A program made the translations under genes and the position numbers. From positions 62,193-126,192 of the forward strand of contig NZ_LKEH01000023.1 of NCBI RefSeq assembly GCF_001642795.1: 64,000 nucleotides of DNA, given 5' to 3'. The stretch's first letter is position 1; each line of letters opens with the position of its first letter. Below are positions 27,873 to 37,068 of this stretch, in pieces. The notes under the pieces were generated by a model. That model did no database searches. It was given only the letters and a program-made list of their open reading frames with translations, and was not told the origin of the DNA. Origin of the DNA: Pseudomonas viridiflava (GTDB lineage Bacteria > Pseudomonadota > Gammaproteobacteria > Pseudomonadales > Pseudomonadaceae).

Positions 27873-29224
27873 ACGCGTTTCGCGAGCCGGGCGTGTGGAA
27901 AAGAGCGGTGGTCTGGCTGCTGGTGCTGGCGCCGTTCTTCTTCGCCAGCTACGGCTTTGCCACGTGGTATACGGCTCAGCGCAGTGACGTCGGCAGCATG
28001 GCGTTCGGCTGGGAAAGCCATATGCCGTTCTGGGCCTGGACCATCGTGCCCTACTGGTCCATCGACCTGCTTTACGGCTTCTCGCTGCTGGCCTGCCTGA
28101 CGCGCCGTGAGCTGGATACCCACGCGCTGCGCCTGTTCAGCGCGCAACTGATCGCAGTCACCTGCTTTCTGCTCTGGCCGCTGCGCTTCACCTTTGAACG
28201 CCCGGAACTGGATGGCCTGTTCGGCTGGCTGTTCGCAGTGCTGGCCGGGTTCGACAAGCCGTTCAATCAGGCGCCCTCGCTGCATATCGCGCTGCTGGTG
28301 GTGCTGTGGGTCTGCTACGACCGCTATGCGCGGCACTTTCACGTGGCGTGGCGCTGGTTGCTGCACAGCTGGTTCGCGCTGATTGGCGTGTCGGTGCTGA
28401 CCACGTATCAGCATCACTTCATAGACTTACCCACAGGCGCACTGGCCGGTTGGCTCTGCATATGGCTCTGGCCGGATGAAGGTCGCAGCCCGCTGCTGGC
28501 CGCACGTCTGACACGTCAGCCGCAGCGTCTCAAGCTGGCGCTGTATTACGGCATCGGCGCACTGCTGCTGGCGATACCTGTGTTTACCTTGGGCGGCGGC
28601 TGGATCTGGCTGGCGTGGCCTGCACTGTCCCTGCTGATGGTCGCGCTGAATTACCTTGTGTTCGGGGCCGCTGGTTTTCAAAAACGTGCCAACGGGAAGT
28701 TATCCCCAGCTGCGTGTTGGCTGTTTGCACCCTATCTGATCGGCGCGTGGATAAATTCAAGGGTGTGGACAAGGCAAAGGCCTGATCCCGATCAGGTTGT
28801 GGACAACGTCTGGCTGGGCCGCATACCGAGTCAAAAACAGTTGCAACCGTTCAAAGCGGTTGTGGATATGTGTGCTGAGTTACCGCTGAAAGTGAGTACG
28901 CTAAGTTATCAACAGGTCGCCGCGTTGGATCTGGTGCCTCTGACGGTCGAGCAGTGCCAGCTTGCAGCTGAAGCCATCGAGCGTTTGCGCTCAAACGGCC
29001 CGTTGCTGGTGTGCTGCGCACTGGGCTATTCGCGCAGCGCAATGGCGGTGGCCGCGTGGTTGTTGCTCACCGCAAGAGCGCGTTCTGTGGATAACGCAGT
29101 CGAGTTGATTCGCCAGACGAGGCCAAGTGTCGTCCTGCGTAGCGGGCATGTGGATATCTTGAATGCCTTCGCAGGCTATTCAGTCAAAGCGCCTGTAGCC
29201 GAGACACCGCGGGCCATGAGATGA
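27869..29224 (+). CDS. ynbD: PAP2/dual-specificity phosphatase fusion membrane protein (YnbD-like)
   Basis: The 451-residue protein starts at a GTG overlapping the ynbC stop. The N-terminal part (about 1-300) has many transmembrane helices and a PAP2-type core (NQAPSLHIALLVVLWVCYDR, YQHHFIDLPTGALAGWLCIW). The C-terminal 140 residues form a dual-specificity/tyrosine phosphatase domain with the catalytic loop CALGYSRSA (C-x5-R) after NVWLGRIPSQKQLQPFKAVV. This matches E. coli YnbD. It plausibly dephosphorylates a lipid-linked product made by the neighbours. Several exact or one-mismatch DnaA boxes fall in its 3' half (28427-29157). Confidence 0.85.
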   Translation: MNAFREPGVWKRAVVWLLVLAPFFFASYGFATWYTAQRSDVGSMAFGWESHMPFWAWTIVPYWSIDLLYGFSLLACLTRRELDTHALRLFSAQLIAVTCFLLWPLRFTFERPELDGLFGWLFAVLAGFDKPFNQAPSLHIALLVVLWVCYDRYARHFHVAWRWLLHSWFALIGVSVLTTYQHHFIDLPTGALAGWLCIWLWPDEGRSPLLAARLTRQPQRLKLALYYGIGALLLAIPVFTLGGGWIWLAWPALSLLMVALNYLVFGAAGFQKRANGKLSPAACWLFAPYLIGAWINSRVWTRQRPDPDQVVDNVWLGRIPSQKQLQPFKAVVDMCAELPLKVSTLSYQQVAALDLVPLTVEQCQLAAEAIERLRSNGPLLVCCALGYSRSAMAVAAWLLLTARARSVDNAVELIRQTRPSVVLRSGHVDILNAFAGYSVKAPVAETPRAMR

Positions 29225-29303
29225 CACAGGATGTGTGGGAGGCTCAACGCCGACAAACCGCCTCTGATCAAACAACACGTAATCTGCTGAATGAACACCT
29301 TTT

Positions 29304-29389
29304 GTGGGAGGCGGCTTGCCGGCGATGCAGTTGACGCGGTACTTCAGGAAAATAGCGTCATCGTTCATCGCCGGCAAGCCGCCTCCCAC
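29304..29389. repeat. Palindromic element, family A (copy 2)
   Basis: GTGGGAGGCGGCTTGCCGGC (29304-29323) pairs with GCCGGCAAGCCGCCTCCCAC ending at 29389. The interior is the reverse complement of copies 1, 4 and 5 (GACGCGGTACTTCAGGAAAA), so this copy is inverted. Right-hand flank 29390-29450 (GTCCGGTGTTTACTGCACGA and onward to GTGGTGGCGCTTCCCAC) matches the flank of copy 5. Confidence 0.92.
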
Positions 29390-29498
29390 AGTCCGGTGTT
29401 TACTGCACGACAGCGCTACGTCGAAAGATGTGGTGGCGCTTCCCACAATAGCTTTGCGCAGGCTGTAAGAACCCGCTCAATCACAGGAGTGCTCATTC

Positions 29499-29954
29499 AT
29501 GTCATTGGAAATGCAGTTGCACGTGGTGGCCGCGCTGCTTCGGCGCGGCAAGTCGCTGGACTATTTATCCACAGGGCTTTTGCTGCTGAGTTTGTTGTTT
29601 GGCCTGGCACAGCTGTGGATAGGTTCTGCGAGCGTTCTGATGATGATGTTTGTCGCCTGCATGGTACTGAGCGGGGCGCTGGCTAAATCCCAGGCGTTCC
29701 GGGTCGCGTTCGATGCCGATCTGTTCCAGCACATGGCTGACCGCCCCAGCCAGTTGAGTGATCGCACTCAGGAGCTCGATCAGGTCCTGGCCGACCTCAA
29801 ACTGCAGCCTGCAGACAAAGGCGGCCGCAACTGGGCGCTGCGCACTCAGGGCGCGCTTCGGCAGTTGCGTCTGCAGGTCCGTTACATCGTGCTGCAGCTG
29901 CTCTGGCTGCTGGGCATCATCTTTATCTTTCCCTGGCTGTCCTTCGCTCAATAG
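29499..29954 (+). CDS. Small membrane protein in lipid operon, unknown function
   Basis: The 151-residue protein starts at 29499, with AGGAG 10 nt upstream. It has two transmembrane helices near the N-terminus (YLSTGLLLLSLLFGLAQLWI, SVLMMMFVACMVLSGALA), a soluble helical stretch (residues about 65-120), and a C-terminal transmembrane helix (VLQLLWLLGIIFIFPWLSF). The family is not recognised. It lies 8 bp before the acyltransferase gene and in the same direction as the ynb-like genes, after an intergenic repeat. A perfect DnaA box (29565-29573) falls in its first transmembrane segment. Confidence 0.72.
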   Translation: MSLEMQLHVVAALLRRGKSLDYLSTGLLLLSLLFGLAQLWIGSASVLMMMFVACMVLSGALAKSQAFRVAFDADLFQHMADRPSQLSDRTQELDQVLADLKLQPADKGGRNWALRTQGALRQLRLQVRYIVLQLLWLLGIIFIFPWLSFAQ

Positions 29955-29962
29955 GAATTGTC

Positions 29963-30583
29963 ATGTTCGAACCTCTGGTCGCCACGATCATCACTGCGGG
30001 TGCGCGCAGCATTACCGGCGCACGCAGCCTGTGGCTGGGCTGTACGCCTGAACCCCGGCAGCGGATCTACTTTGCCAACCACAGCAGCCACGGCGACTTT
30101 GTACTGCTCTGGGCGTCACTGCCGCCCGCCTTGCGCAAAACCGCCCGGCCTGTTGCCGGTGCCGATTACTGGCAGTCCAGTCCGTTGCGCCGCTACATCA
30201 TCAACCGTGTGTTCAACGGCGTACTGGTGGACCGCACCCGTAGTACGCCCGACAGCAATCCGCTGCAACCCATGCTCGAGGCGCTGGAACACGGGGACTC
30301 ACTGATCCTGTTTCCGGAAGGCACACGCAACCCGGAGGAAGAACTGTTGCCGTTCAAGAGCGGGCTGTATCACCTGGCGAAAAGTTATCCCCAGGTGGAT
30401 CTGGTCCCCGTGTGGATATCCAACTTGAACCGGGTCATGCCCAAAGGCCGAATGCTGCCGCTGCCGTTGTTATGCACAACCAGCTTCGGCGCGCCGCTGC
30501 GGCTGGACAGTGAAGAGAGCAAAGAGCAATTCCTCGCCCGCAGTCGTGATGCACTGCTGGCCCTGGCACCGGAGCCGCTGTAA
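29963..30583 (+). CDS. 1-acyl-sn-glycerol-3-phosphate acyltransferase family protein
   Basis: The 206-residue PlsC-type acyltransferase transfers an acyl chain to a glycerophosphate-like acceptor. The catalytic motif NHSSHGDF (H-x4-D) is near residue 37, and the acceptor-binding motif LFPEGTRNPEEELLPFKSGL is near residue 115. The protein is shorter than PlsC and lacks its long N-terminal helix. Its stop shares one base with the next gene's start (TAATG), so the two are coupled. In this operon it suggests that a phosphatidic-acid-like intermediate is made and then activated by the next gene product. E. coli ynbABCD has no such gene. Confidence 0.87.
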   Translation: MFEPLVATIITAGARSITGARSLWLGCTPEPRQRIYFANHSSHGDFVLLWASLPPALRKTARPVAGADYWQSSPLRRYIINRVFNGVLVDRTRSTPDSNPLQPMLEALEHGDSLILFPEGTRNPEEELLPFKSGLYHLAKSYPQVDLVPVWISNLNRVMPKGRMLPLPLLCTTSFGAPLRLDSEESKEQFLARSRDALLALAPEPL

Positions 30584-31512
30584 TGGATAACCAGACTCAA
30601 CTGCTGTTCATGGGCATCGGCGCCGTCCTGCTGCTGGCCTCGCTGATCGGCTACGTACTCAAGCGCCGGGCGGGCGGCCCGAGCTCGGTCATCGACAACC
30701 TGAACGCGCGCATCAATGCGTGGTGGGTCATGGTGCTGGTGATCGGCATCGCCTTCTGGCTGGGCCAGGGTGCCGTCATCCTGTTGTTCTATGCGGTGTC
30801 GTTCTACGCCCTGCGCGAATTCCTGACCCTGACACCGACCCGACGCAGCGATTACCCCGCGCTGGTGGCCGCGTTCTATCTGGCGCTGCCGTTGCAATAC
30901 GTGCTGATCGCCATGAACTGGTACGGGTTGTTCTCGATCTTCATTCCGGTCTACGTGTTCCTGCTGCTGCCGATCCTTGCGTCACTGGGCGGCGACAGCA
31001 AACACTTCCTGGAACGCGCGTCGAAGGTGCAGTGGGGCCTGATGATCGCGGTGTTCTGCGTGTCCTACGTGCCTGCGTTGCTGACCCTTGAGATTGCCGG
31101 TTACGAAGGTCGTAACCTGCTGCTGATCGCCTATCTGGTGATCGTGGTGCAGATCTCGGACGTGCTGCAGTACGTGTGCGGCAAGCTGTTCGGCAAGCGC
31201 AAGATCGCGCCCAACCTGTCGCCCTCCAAGACGGTCGAGGGCTTCGTCGGCGGCATCGCCCTCGCGTCGCTGATCGGAGGCGCGCTGTTCTGGATCACGC
31301 CGTTCAACCCGTGGCAATCGGCATTGATCGCACTGCTCATCAACCTGCTGGGTTTTGCGGGCGGCATCGTGATGTCGGCCATCAAACGCGACCGGGGCGT
31401 GAAGGATTGGGGCCACATGATCGAAGGCCACGGCGGCATGCTCGACCGGTTGGATTCGGTGTGTTTCGCCGCGCCGATCTTCTTCCACCTGGTGCGCTAC
31501 TGGTGGACATGA
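30583..31512 (+). CDS. ynbB: Phosphatidate cytidylyltransferase family protein (YnbB/CdsA-like)
   Basis: The 309-residue polytopic protein has about eight transmembrane helices and the CdsA signature near the C-terminal half (LFGKRKIAPNLSPSKTVEGF, VGGIALASLIGG, SAIKRDRGVKDWGHMIEGHG, GMLDRLDSV). CdsA-type enzymes make CDP-diacylglycerol from phosphatidic acid and CTP. With YnbA, it would form a dedicated CDP-lipid route separate from housekeeping CdsA. It directly follows the acyltransferase gene by a one-base overlap and is last in the operon. Confidence 0.9.
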   Translation: MDNQTQLLFMGIGAVLLLASLIGYVLKRRAGGPSSVIDNLNARINAWWVMVLVIGIAFWLGQGAVILLFYAVSFYALREFLTLTPTRRSDYPALVAAFYLALPLQYVLIAMNWYGLFSIFIPVYVFLLLPILASLGGDSKHFLERASKVQWGLMIAVFCVSYVPALLTLEIAGYEGRNLLLIAYLVIVVQISDVLQYVCGKLFGKRKIAPNLSPSKTVEGFVGGIALASLIGGALFWITPFNPWQSALIALLINLLGFAGGIVMSAIKRDRGVKDWGHMIEGHGGMLDRLDSVCFAAPIFFHLVRYWWT

Positions 31513-31922
31513 GGACACTTGGGAGGCCCCAACAGGCTGATCAATCAGCGCGCAATCTGGCTTTTGGCGCGTGTCTGGCGGGTCAGTCTGACAGCAAAAT
31601 GATTGCTGGATATTGCATAGCCACTACGCTCTCGGCGCTCTGAAAAAAAATCCGGCCGGATGGCTATTTGCACCCAAATCGCTTGCAGGCCTTGCGCCAA
31701 GCGGCGATGAGCGTGATCGATCAACCGACACAGACCTGAAAATCGCCCGATTTATGCTTGTAACGCCGTTTTCATTCAGCATGAGCGGCGTTTTTTTTCG
31801 GCCTATTTCCGAACCGGATCTCGTCTTTGTTATCTGTTGTGGGTAGTTTGCGTTCGGCAAGGAGTCGTTGGCGCGCCATTTTTTGTGCAGGACGCACAGA
31901 ATTACCTAGAGGCTTCACCCTT
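31513..31922. other. 410-bp gap with possible small RNA ending at a terminator
   Basis: No protein gene with a credible start is seen. A strong intrinsic terminator ends at about 31798, 280 bp after the ynbB stop. The stretch 31620-31798 contains several small hairpins (for example AATCGCCCGATT at 31741) and could be a long 3' UTR or a small RNA. The remaining 120 bp should carry the opgD promoter. Confidence 0.4.
31762..31798 (+). terminator. Rho-independent terminator
   Basis: AACGCCG (31762-31768) pairs with CGGCGTT (31786-31792), and eight T residues follow from 31791. It ends either the ynb-like operon or a small RNA. Confidence 0.85.
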
Positions 31923-33542
31923 ATGAATCGCAGGAATCTCCTGAAAGCTTCCATGGCGTTGGCCGCTTATAGCAGCGTGTCGGCTTCAGGGCTTTTTGCT
32001 GCACGCGCACTGGCGGCAGCCGCTGATGGTGAAATCGAGCACTTCGATTTTGCAGAGTTGCAAGCTCACGCGAAGAAGCTGGCTGGCAAAGGTTATGTGA
32101 GCACCAAGCAGGTGTTGCCACCGGTGTTGGCGAACCTCACGCCACAGCAATTCAATGCCATTCGCTACGACCCGGAACATTCCTTGTGGAAAGACGTTCA
32201 CGGCCAGTTGGACGTGCATTTCTTCCACGTCGGCGCGGGCTTCAAGACGCCCGTGCGCATGTACAGCGTCGATCCGCAGAACAAGCAGGCGCGCGAAGTG
32301 CATTTCCGCCACGACCTGTTCAACTACGAAAGCAGCGGCATCGACAAGAATCTGGTGAAAGGCGATCTGGGCTTTGCCGGCTTCAAGCTGTTCAAGGCGC
32401 CTGAAATCGCCATCAATGACGTGGTCTCGTTTCTGGGCGCCAGCTACTTCCGAGCGGTGGACAGCAACAAGCAGTACGGTCTGTCTGCACGCGGCCTGGC
32501 CATCGACAGCTATGCCAAGCGTCAGGAAGAATTCCCCGACTTCACCAAGTTCTGGTTCGAAACGCCGGACAAGAACGCCACCCGCTTCGTGGTCTACGCC
32601 CTGCTCGACTCGCCGAGCGCGACCGGTGCCTATCGCTTCGACATCGACTGTCAATCCGGGCAGGTGGTGATGGAGATCGACGCGCACATCAACGCCCGTG
32701 TGGACATCCAGCAGCTCGGCATTTCGCCGATGACCAGCATGTTCAGCTGCGGCACCCACGAACGCCGCATGTGCGACACCATTCACCCGCAGATTCATGA
32801 CTCGGATCGTCTGTCGATGTGGCGTGGCAATGGCGAATGGATTTGCCGCCCGCTGAACAATCCGGTCAAACCGCAGTTCAGCGCGTTCTCTGACAACGAC
32901 CCGAAAGGTTTCGGTCTGGTGCAGAGTGATCACGAGTTCTCCAGCTATCAGGACACTGTGGTCTGGTACAGCCGCCGTCCAAGCCTGTGGGTCGAGCCGA
33001 TCACCCCGTGGGGCGAAGGCGAGGTCAGCCTGCTGGAACTGCCGACCACCGGCGAGACGATGGACAACATCGTGGTCTTCTGGACACCGAAGACAGCGGT
33101 CAAGGCTGGCGACTCGATGAACTACGGCTACAAGCTGTTCTGGAGCCCGCTGCCGCCGGTGAGCACGCCGCTGGCGCAGGTTCACGCCACGCGTTCGGGC
33201 ATGGGTGGCTTCCTGGAAGGCTGGGCACCGGGCGAGCATTACCCGAAAACCTGGGCCCGCCGTTTCGCGGTGGACTTCCACGGCGGCGGTCTGGACCGTC
33301 TGCCGGAAGGCACCGGGATCGAGCCGATCGTGACCGTGACCCACGGCAAGGTGCAGGACTTCAACATCCTCGTGCTGCCCGACATCAAGGGTTACCGGAT
33401 CACCTTCGACTGGGTACCTGACAGCGACTCAGTGGACCCGGTGGAAATGCGCATGTTCATCCGCACCGGCGACCGCACACTGAGCGAGACGTGGCTGTAC
33501 CAGTACTTCCCGCCAGCGCCTGATCGTCGCAAATACCCCTGA
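31923..33542 (+). CDS. opgD: Periplasmic glucan biosynthesis protein OpgD
   Basis: The 539-residue Tat-exported protein ([18 protein letters not shown] with the RRNLLK motif) acts in synthesis of osmoregulated periplasmic glucans, controlling backbone structure. The MdoG/OpgD family is recognised across the full length ([80 protein letters not shown]). The start at 31923 is chosen because it opens the Tat signal; the frame is open upstream to 31827. It is a single gene; opgGH are not in this window. Osmoregulated glucans matter for virulence in P. syringae (family knowledge). Confidence 0.94.
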   Translation: MNRRNLLKASMALAAYSSVSASGLFAARALAAAADGEIEHFDFAELQAHAKKLAGKGYVSTKQVLPPVLANLTPQQFNAIRYDPEHSLWKDVHGQLDVHFFHVGAGFKTPVRMYSVDPQNKQAREVHFRHDLFNYESSGIDKNLVKGDLGFAGFKLFKAPEIAINDVVSFLGASYFRAVDSNKQYGLSARGLAIDSYAKRQEEFPDFTKFWFETPDKNATRFVVYALLDSPSATGAYRFDIDCQSGQVVMEIDAHINARVDIQQLGISPMTSMFSCGTHERRMCDTIHPQIHDSDRLSMWRGNGEWICRPLNNPVKPQFSAFSDNDPKGFGLVQSDHEFSSYQDTVVWYSRRPSLWVEPITPWGEGEVSLLELPTTGETMDNIVVFWTPKTAVKAGDSMNYGYKLFWSPLPPVSTPLAQVHATRSGMGGFLEGWAPGEHYPKTWARRFAVDFHGGGLDRLPEGTGIEPIVTVTHGKVQDFNILVLPDIKGYRITFDWVPDSDSVDPVEMRMFIRTGDRTLSETWLYQYFPPAPDRRKYP

Positions 33543-33548
33543 CCGGTG

Positions 33549-33676
33549 ATCACGCCCATGCTCCGCGTCACAGTACAAACCGGACGCGGAGCGTCCTGGG
33601 CGGCATTCCCACGCAGAGCGTAGGAACGATCAGCGTGATCTCAAGCACGCTGATCATGCCTATGCTTGTGCTCAGC
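33549..33676. repeat. Palindromic intergenic repeat, family B
   Basis: The element is a chain of hairpins: GGACGCGGAGCGTCC (33582-33596), TTCCCACGCAGAGCGTAGGAA (near-palindrome, 33606-33626) and GATCAGCGTG...CACGCTGATC (33629-33656, 10-bp stem). It shares the first two units, in reverse orientation, with 38994-39042. Confidence 0.8.
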
Positions 33677-33708
33677 GTTATACCCGAGTCTTACTGCGAC
33701 CACGGACT

Positions 33709-33794
33709 GTGGGAGGCGGCTTGCCGGCGATGCTTTTTCTGAGGCGACCTGTCAGTGACTGAACTGACGCCATCGCCGGCAAGCCGCCTCCCAC
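33709..33794. repeat. Palindromic element, family A (copy 3)
   Basis: GTGGGAGGCGGCTTGCCGGC (33709-33728) and GCCGGCAAGCCGCCTCCCAC ending at 33794 form a 20-bp perfect inverted repeat. The interior (TTTTTCTGAGGCGACCTGTC and onward) differs from the other copies. Confidence 0.93.
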
Positions 33795-33867
33795 GGGGTA
33801 TGCATTCAGTCAGTCACTTTCGTTTAGGCCCACGTTTTGCGCGTCTTGCGGACTTGTGTATAACGAT

Positions 33868-33930
33868 GAGCGCAGAGCGTGGGGACGATCAGATATCTCA
33901 GGTGCGCTGATCGTGCCCATGCTCTGTGTC
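33868..33930. repeat. Palindromic intergenic repeat, family B (short copy)
   Basis: GAGCGCAGAGCGTGGGGACG and GATCAG...CTGATCGTGCCCATGCTCTG form overlapping hairpins like those of the longer copy at 33549-33676. Confidence 0.6.
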
Positions 33931-34156
33931 ACCCCCAGGGGTGCGGCACTCATCGGATAATCCGCCAATCCTGACGAATTAATTGACAGTTTCCCGAACT
34001 GCGACTGATATACGTCTTGTCACGCCGTTGCGAGCATTCGCTCCAGACTTCTCATCATCCCCAAAGGCTTCCCCTTCTATCGACCCGCCTGTCGCGGTCG
34101 TCGGGCGGTAGCTTTGTCCGTTCGAATTTCCTGACGCCATTCAGAAGGCAGACATC

Positions 34157-35458
34157 ATGGAGCTGAATCCTGCGAACAGAGCCGGCGATTCGTCGTCGAT
34201 CATTTCCTTCGATAAATCCACCGTGGTCGTGCTGGTCGCGATCAGCCTGATTCTGGTCGAGACCTTTTCCGGGGCCTTGCGCTTCTATTTCGACAAGGCC
34301 GGTATCAGCCCGCTGCTCTATCTGCCCAAAGTCGCCTGCATCCTGTTGTTCGCGCTGGAGCTGCGGACCTTCAAGGCCGGACGCCTGTTCTGGACCTTCG
34401 TCATCGTGTGGGCGGTTTCCGGGCTGATCGCCATGCTGCACCGCGCCAGTCCGCACAATCTGGCCTTCAGCCTGTTCGCCCTGAGCCCTCTGGTGTTCGG
34501 CCTGGTGTGCAGCGAGCACCTGATCCATCGCAGAAAGATACTGTGCTGGGCCATCGGCTTCTGCCTGCTCGCCTCGCTGGCCGGGGTGGCGCTGGACAAA
34601 CTCACCGCCGTGCCGTGGAAGGGCTACAGCTACAACGTCGGCGAAACCGAGCTGAGTGCCAACACCACGTGGAGCGCGGACGACGTGGACCGCGTCGCAG
34701 GCTTCGCTCGGGTGTCCAATGTGCTGTCGATCCTGATCGCTTTTTACACACTGTACCTGTTCATGTTCCTGCGCTCGCGACTGGTAATGATGCTGCTCAG
34801 TGCGGTGGCACTCTACGCCATCGTGCTGACTACCAGTAAAGCGCCGGCCGGGGCGTTCGCCCTGACCATGGGCCTGTTGATGATTCAGCGCATGAGCTGG
34901 ACCTGCCGGATTCTATGCGTGCTGGTGGTATTCATCGGGCTGTTGCTGCCAACGCTTGGCATGGTCATGAGCTTCGACGCACTCACGGTCAGCAGCAGCG
35001 GCAGCTCGCTGGCATCGCTCTATGACCGGCTGATCAACACCTGGCCCAACGTGATCAATGCCCTGATCCGCGAAGGCTGGGTGCTGACCGGCGCAGGCTT
35101 CGGCATGGTCGGCAGCACCATGGGCATTTTCCCGGTGGAAGGCTCTGAAATCTTTCTCGGTATGGACAACTCGGCCCTGTACCTGTGGGCGATGCTCGGC
35201 GTGGTCGGCGGGTTGCTGTACACCCTGCAGATTCCACTGCTGTTCAAGCTGATCGAGGATGAAAGCCGAGTCGGTCGCATGCTGCTGTCGATCAGTGTCT
35301 GCTGGTGCCTGATCAGCTGGACCACGGACATGTTCGAAGTCGCCGTGGCCAATCTGTTTGCAGGCCTGGCCATCGGTTATGTCATCACCGCAAAGCAGGA
35401 GGCCATGACGTCCAGACCGGCCGACCTGCACCTGACCGCCCTGCCGAACCTGCGCTGA
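34157..35458 (+). CDS. Polytopic membrane protein, O-antigen/polysaccharide polymerase-like
   Basis: The 433-residue protein has about eleven hydrophobic segments and a large periplasmic loop (about residues 265-320: SFDALTVSSSGSSLASLYDR, LTGAGFGMVGSTMGIFPVEG), the layout of Wzy/O-antigen ligase proteins. The loop motif GWVLTGAGFGMVGS and the following MDNSALYLWAMLGVVGGLLY resemble the G-x-G and N-x-x-L features of that family. It likely polymerises or ligates sugar chains in the inner membrane. It is the first of a co-oriented trio: the glycoside hydrolase starts 10 bp later. No Wzx or Wzz neighbour is present. Confidence 0.75.
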   Translation: MELNPANRAGDSSSIISFDKSTVVVLVAISLILVETFSGALRFYFDKAGISPLLYLPKVACILLFALELRTFKAGRLFWTFVIVWAVSGLIAMLHRASPHNLAFSLFALSPLVFGLVCSEHLIHRRKILCWAIGFCLLASLAGVALDKLTAVPWKGYSYNVGETELSANTTWSADDVDRVAGFARVSNVLSILIAFYTLYLFMFLRSRLVMMLLSAVALYAIVLTTSKAPAGAFALTMGLLMIQRMSWTCRILCVLVVFIGLLLPTLGMVMSFDALTVSSSGSSLASLYDRLINTWPNVINALIREGWVLTGAGFGMVGSTMGIFPVEGSEIFLGMDNSALYLWAMLGVVGGLLYTLQIPLLFKLIEDESRVGRMLLSISVCWCLISWTTDMFEVAVANLFAGLAIGYVITAKQEAMTSRPADLHLTALPNLR

Positions 35459-35468
35459 AGAGGCCGCC

Positions 35469-36797
35469 ATGAAGCACGCTTTACGCCACACCGCGTATCT
35501 CCTGCTGCTGGGCTGCCTGAGCGGCATGCCTGTGGCTCACGCCGAATCGCCCTTTATCGTCGGCATCGCGACGCACTTGATGAACTTCGACCGCAAGCTC
35601 AAACAACCACTGGACCTGACCGCCCAGGCCGGCTTCAACTCGGTCAAGGACGACGCTTTCTGGTCAACCGCAGCCCCTTACCCTCACGAGTTGCGCATCA
35701 CCGACAACTGGCGCAACTACCTGACCATCGCCCGCGAGCTGGAGATGAGCCGGCTGGCGATACTGGGTTACAGCACCTACTTTCACGACAACAAGAAGCC
35801 CCGGGACCCGGTGGTGATGAGCGCGTTTCTGAATTACGTCGATTACGTCACCCGCCAGTTGGGCAACCGCATCAGTTACTACGAGATCTGGAACGAGTGG
35901 GACCTGGAGGCCTCCGACGACCCTCAATTGGCGCTGGACTACGTGACGCTGGTGCAGAAAACCGTGCCCGTGATTCGCAAGAACACACGCAACGTCACCG
36001 GCCCGCCAGCGAAGATTCTGGCAGGCTCGGTGACGCCCGACGGCATGAGGCTCGGTTTCGCCGACCCATTGATCGAAAGCGGCGCGCTGGACCTGGTCGA
36101 CGGTCTGTCCGTGCATCCCTACGTCCACTGCTCGGCAACCGATGGCAATACACCTGAAGCCTGGGTGGGCTGGATGGCCGACTACGAGCAGTACATCCGC
36201 ACCAAGGCTGGTCGAGACGTGCCGATCTACCTGACCGAAATGGGCTGGCCCAGCCATCAGGGGCCATGCGGCAAGAGTGAGACAACCCAGGCGTTGTACA
36301 TGGCGCGGATCTACTTTCTGGCCCGCACCATTCCCAACGTCAAAGGCATGTGGTGGTTCGACCTCTACAACGACGGCCCGGATCGCTATGACCAGGAACA
36401 CAACTTCGGCCTGCTCAACGAAGACCTTTCGCCCAAACCCGCCTACATCATGATGAAAGCCATCGCGCCGGTGGTTCGCGACTTCACTTACGACGCTCAG
36501 GCCAGTTCGCTGGAGCCGAACCTCTATCAGCTGCACTTCACCAAGGGCAACGAGCGGGTGCTGGTGGCCTGGGCCATCGGCAAGCCGCGTGATGTGCAGG
36601 TGGTCAGTCAGGCCAGCATGAACGGCCCGGTACGCATGATCGACACCGCCTATGCCGAACGCGGAGAAGTGGACAGTCGTCAGTCCTGGAGCTGCGAAGG
36701 TGGTCAGTGCTCGGCGTCGATCAACCTGATCAACTTTCCCAAGATCATCCGGCTGAACCCGTTGAGTCATGGCGGGCAGATGGTTCGGAAGGAATAG
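35469..36797 (+). CDS. Secreted glycoside hydrolase, clan GH-A (PslG-like)
   Basis: The 442-residue protein has a signal peptide (LLLLGCLSGMPVAHAE) and a TIM-barrel glycosidase domain. The acid/base Glu is in YYEIWNEWDLEA (near residue 142) and the nucleophile Glu in PIYLTEMGWPS (near 258); both are standard clan GH-A features. A C-terminal beta domain of about 90 residues follows. It resembles PslG, the periplasmic hydrolase of P. aeruginosa polysaccharide synthesis (GH39 type). Between a polymerase-like gene and an acetyltransferase gene, it likely trims or edits the polysaccharide, but the sugar is unknown. Confidence 0.82.
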   Translation: MKHALRHTAYLLLLGCLSGMPVAHAESPFIVGIATHLMNFDRKLKQPLDLTAQAGFNSVKDDAFWSTAAPYPHELRITDNWRNYLTIARELEMSRLAILGYSTYFHDNKKPRDPVVMSAFLNYVDYVTRQLGNRISYYEIWNEWDLEASDDPQLALDYVTLVQKTVPVIRKNTRNVTGPPAKILAGSVTPDGMRLGFADPLIESGALDLVDGLSVHPYVHCSATDGNTPEAWVGWMADYEQYIRTKAGRDVPIYLTEMGWPSHQGPCGKSETTQALYMARIYFLARTIPNVKGMWWFDLYNDGPDRYDQEHNFGLLNEDLSPKPAYIMMKAIAPVVRDFTYDAQASSLEPNLYQLHFTKGNERVLVAWAIGKPRDVQVVSQASMNGPVRMIDTAYAERGEVDSRQSWSCEGGQCSASINLINFPKIIRLNPLSHGGQMVRKE

Positions 36798-36906
36798 TTC
36801 GCGAGGACTGACGACCAGGCAGCACCTGGCCGACTGAAAAAACACCACTTTGCGGGAAGCCCCACCACGTCTTCGACGAAGCGCTTTCGCACAGCAAACC
36901 CGGACT

Positions 36907-36992
36907 GTGGGAGGCGGCTTGCCGGCGATGAACGATGGCGTGATTTTCCTGACATACCGCGTCGACTGCATCGCCGGCAAGCCGCCTCCCAC
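36907..36992. repeat. Palindromic element, family A (copy 4)
   Basis: GTGGGAGGCGGCTTGCCGGC (36907-36926) pairs with GCCGGCAAGCCGCCTCCCAC ending at 36992. The interior (ATGAACGATGGCGTGATTTT, then CCTGACATACCGCG) matches copies 1 and 5. The left flank 36850-36906 (CCCACCACGTCTTCGACGAA and onward to GCACAGCAAACCCGGAC) is shared with copy 1. Confidence 0.93.
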
Positions 36993-37068
36993 GGTCCGGA
37001 GTTTGCCGTAAGACCTGGCGGAATCCGCCGCTCAATCACCCCGATCATCCACTGGCCGGCACTCTCCC

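Larger units (their letters stand above)
33543..34156. other. 614-bp gap filled by three palindromic elements
   Basis: No gene is seen. The gap holds a family B element (33549-33676), a family A palindrome (33709-33794) and a second family B element (33868-33930). The last 200 bp is plainer and should contain the promoter of the polysaccharide genes; AGAAGG lies before the next start. Confidence 0.7.

Noticed and set aside
28331-28346. Possible parS-like TTTCACGTGG within ynbD
   Set aside because: The flanking bases do not fit; about 10 of 16 positions match.
25438-30478. Chromosomal origin (oriC) suggested by the many DnaA boxes
   Set aside because: There is no dnaA, dnaN, gidA or rpmH nearby, no AT-rich unwinding region, and nearly all boxes are within genes.
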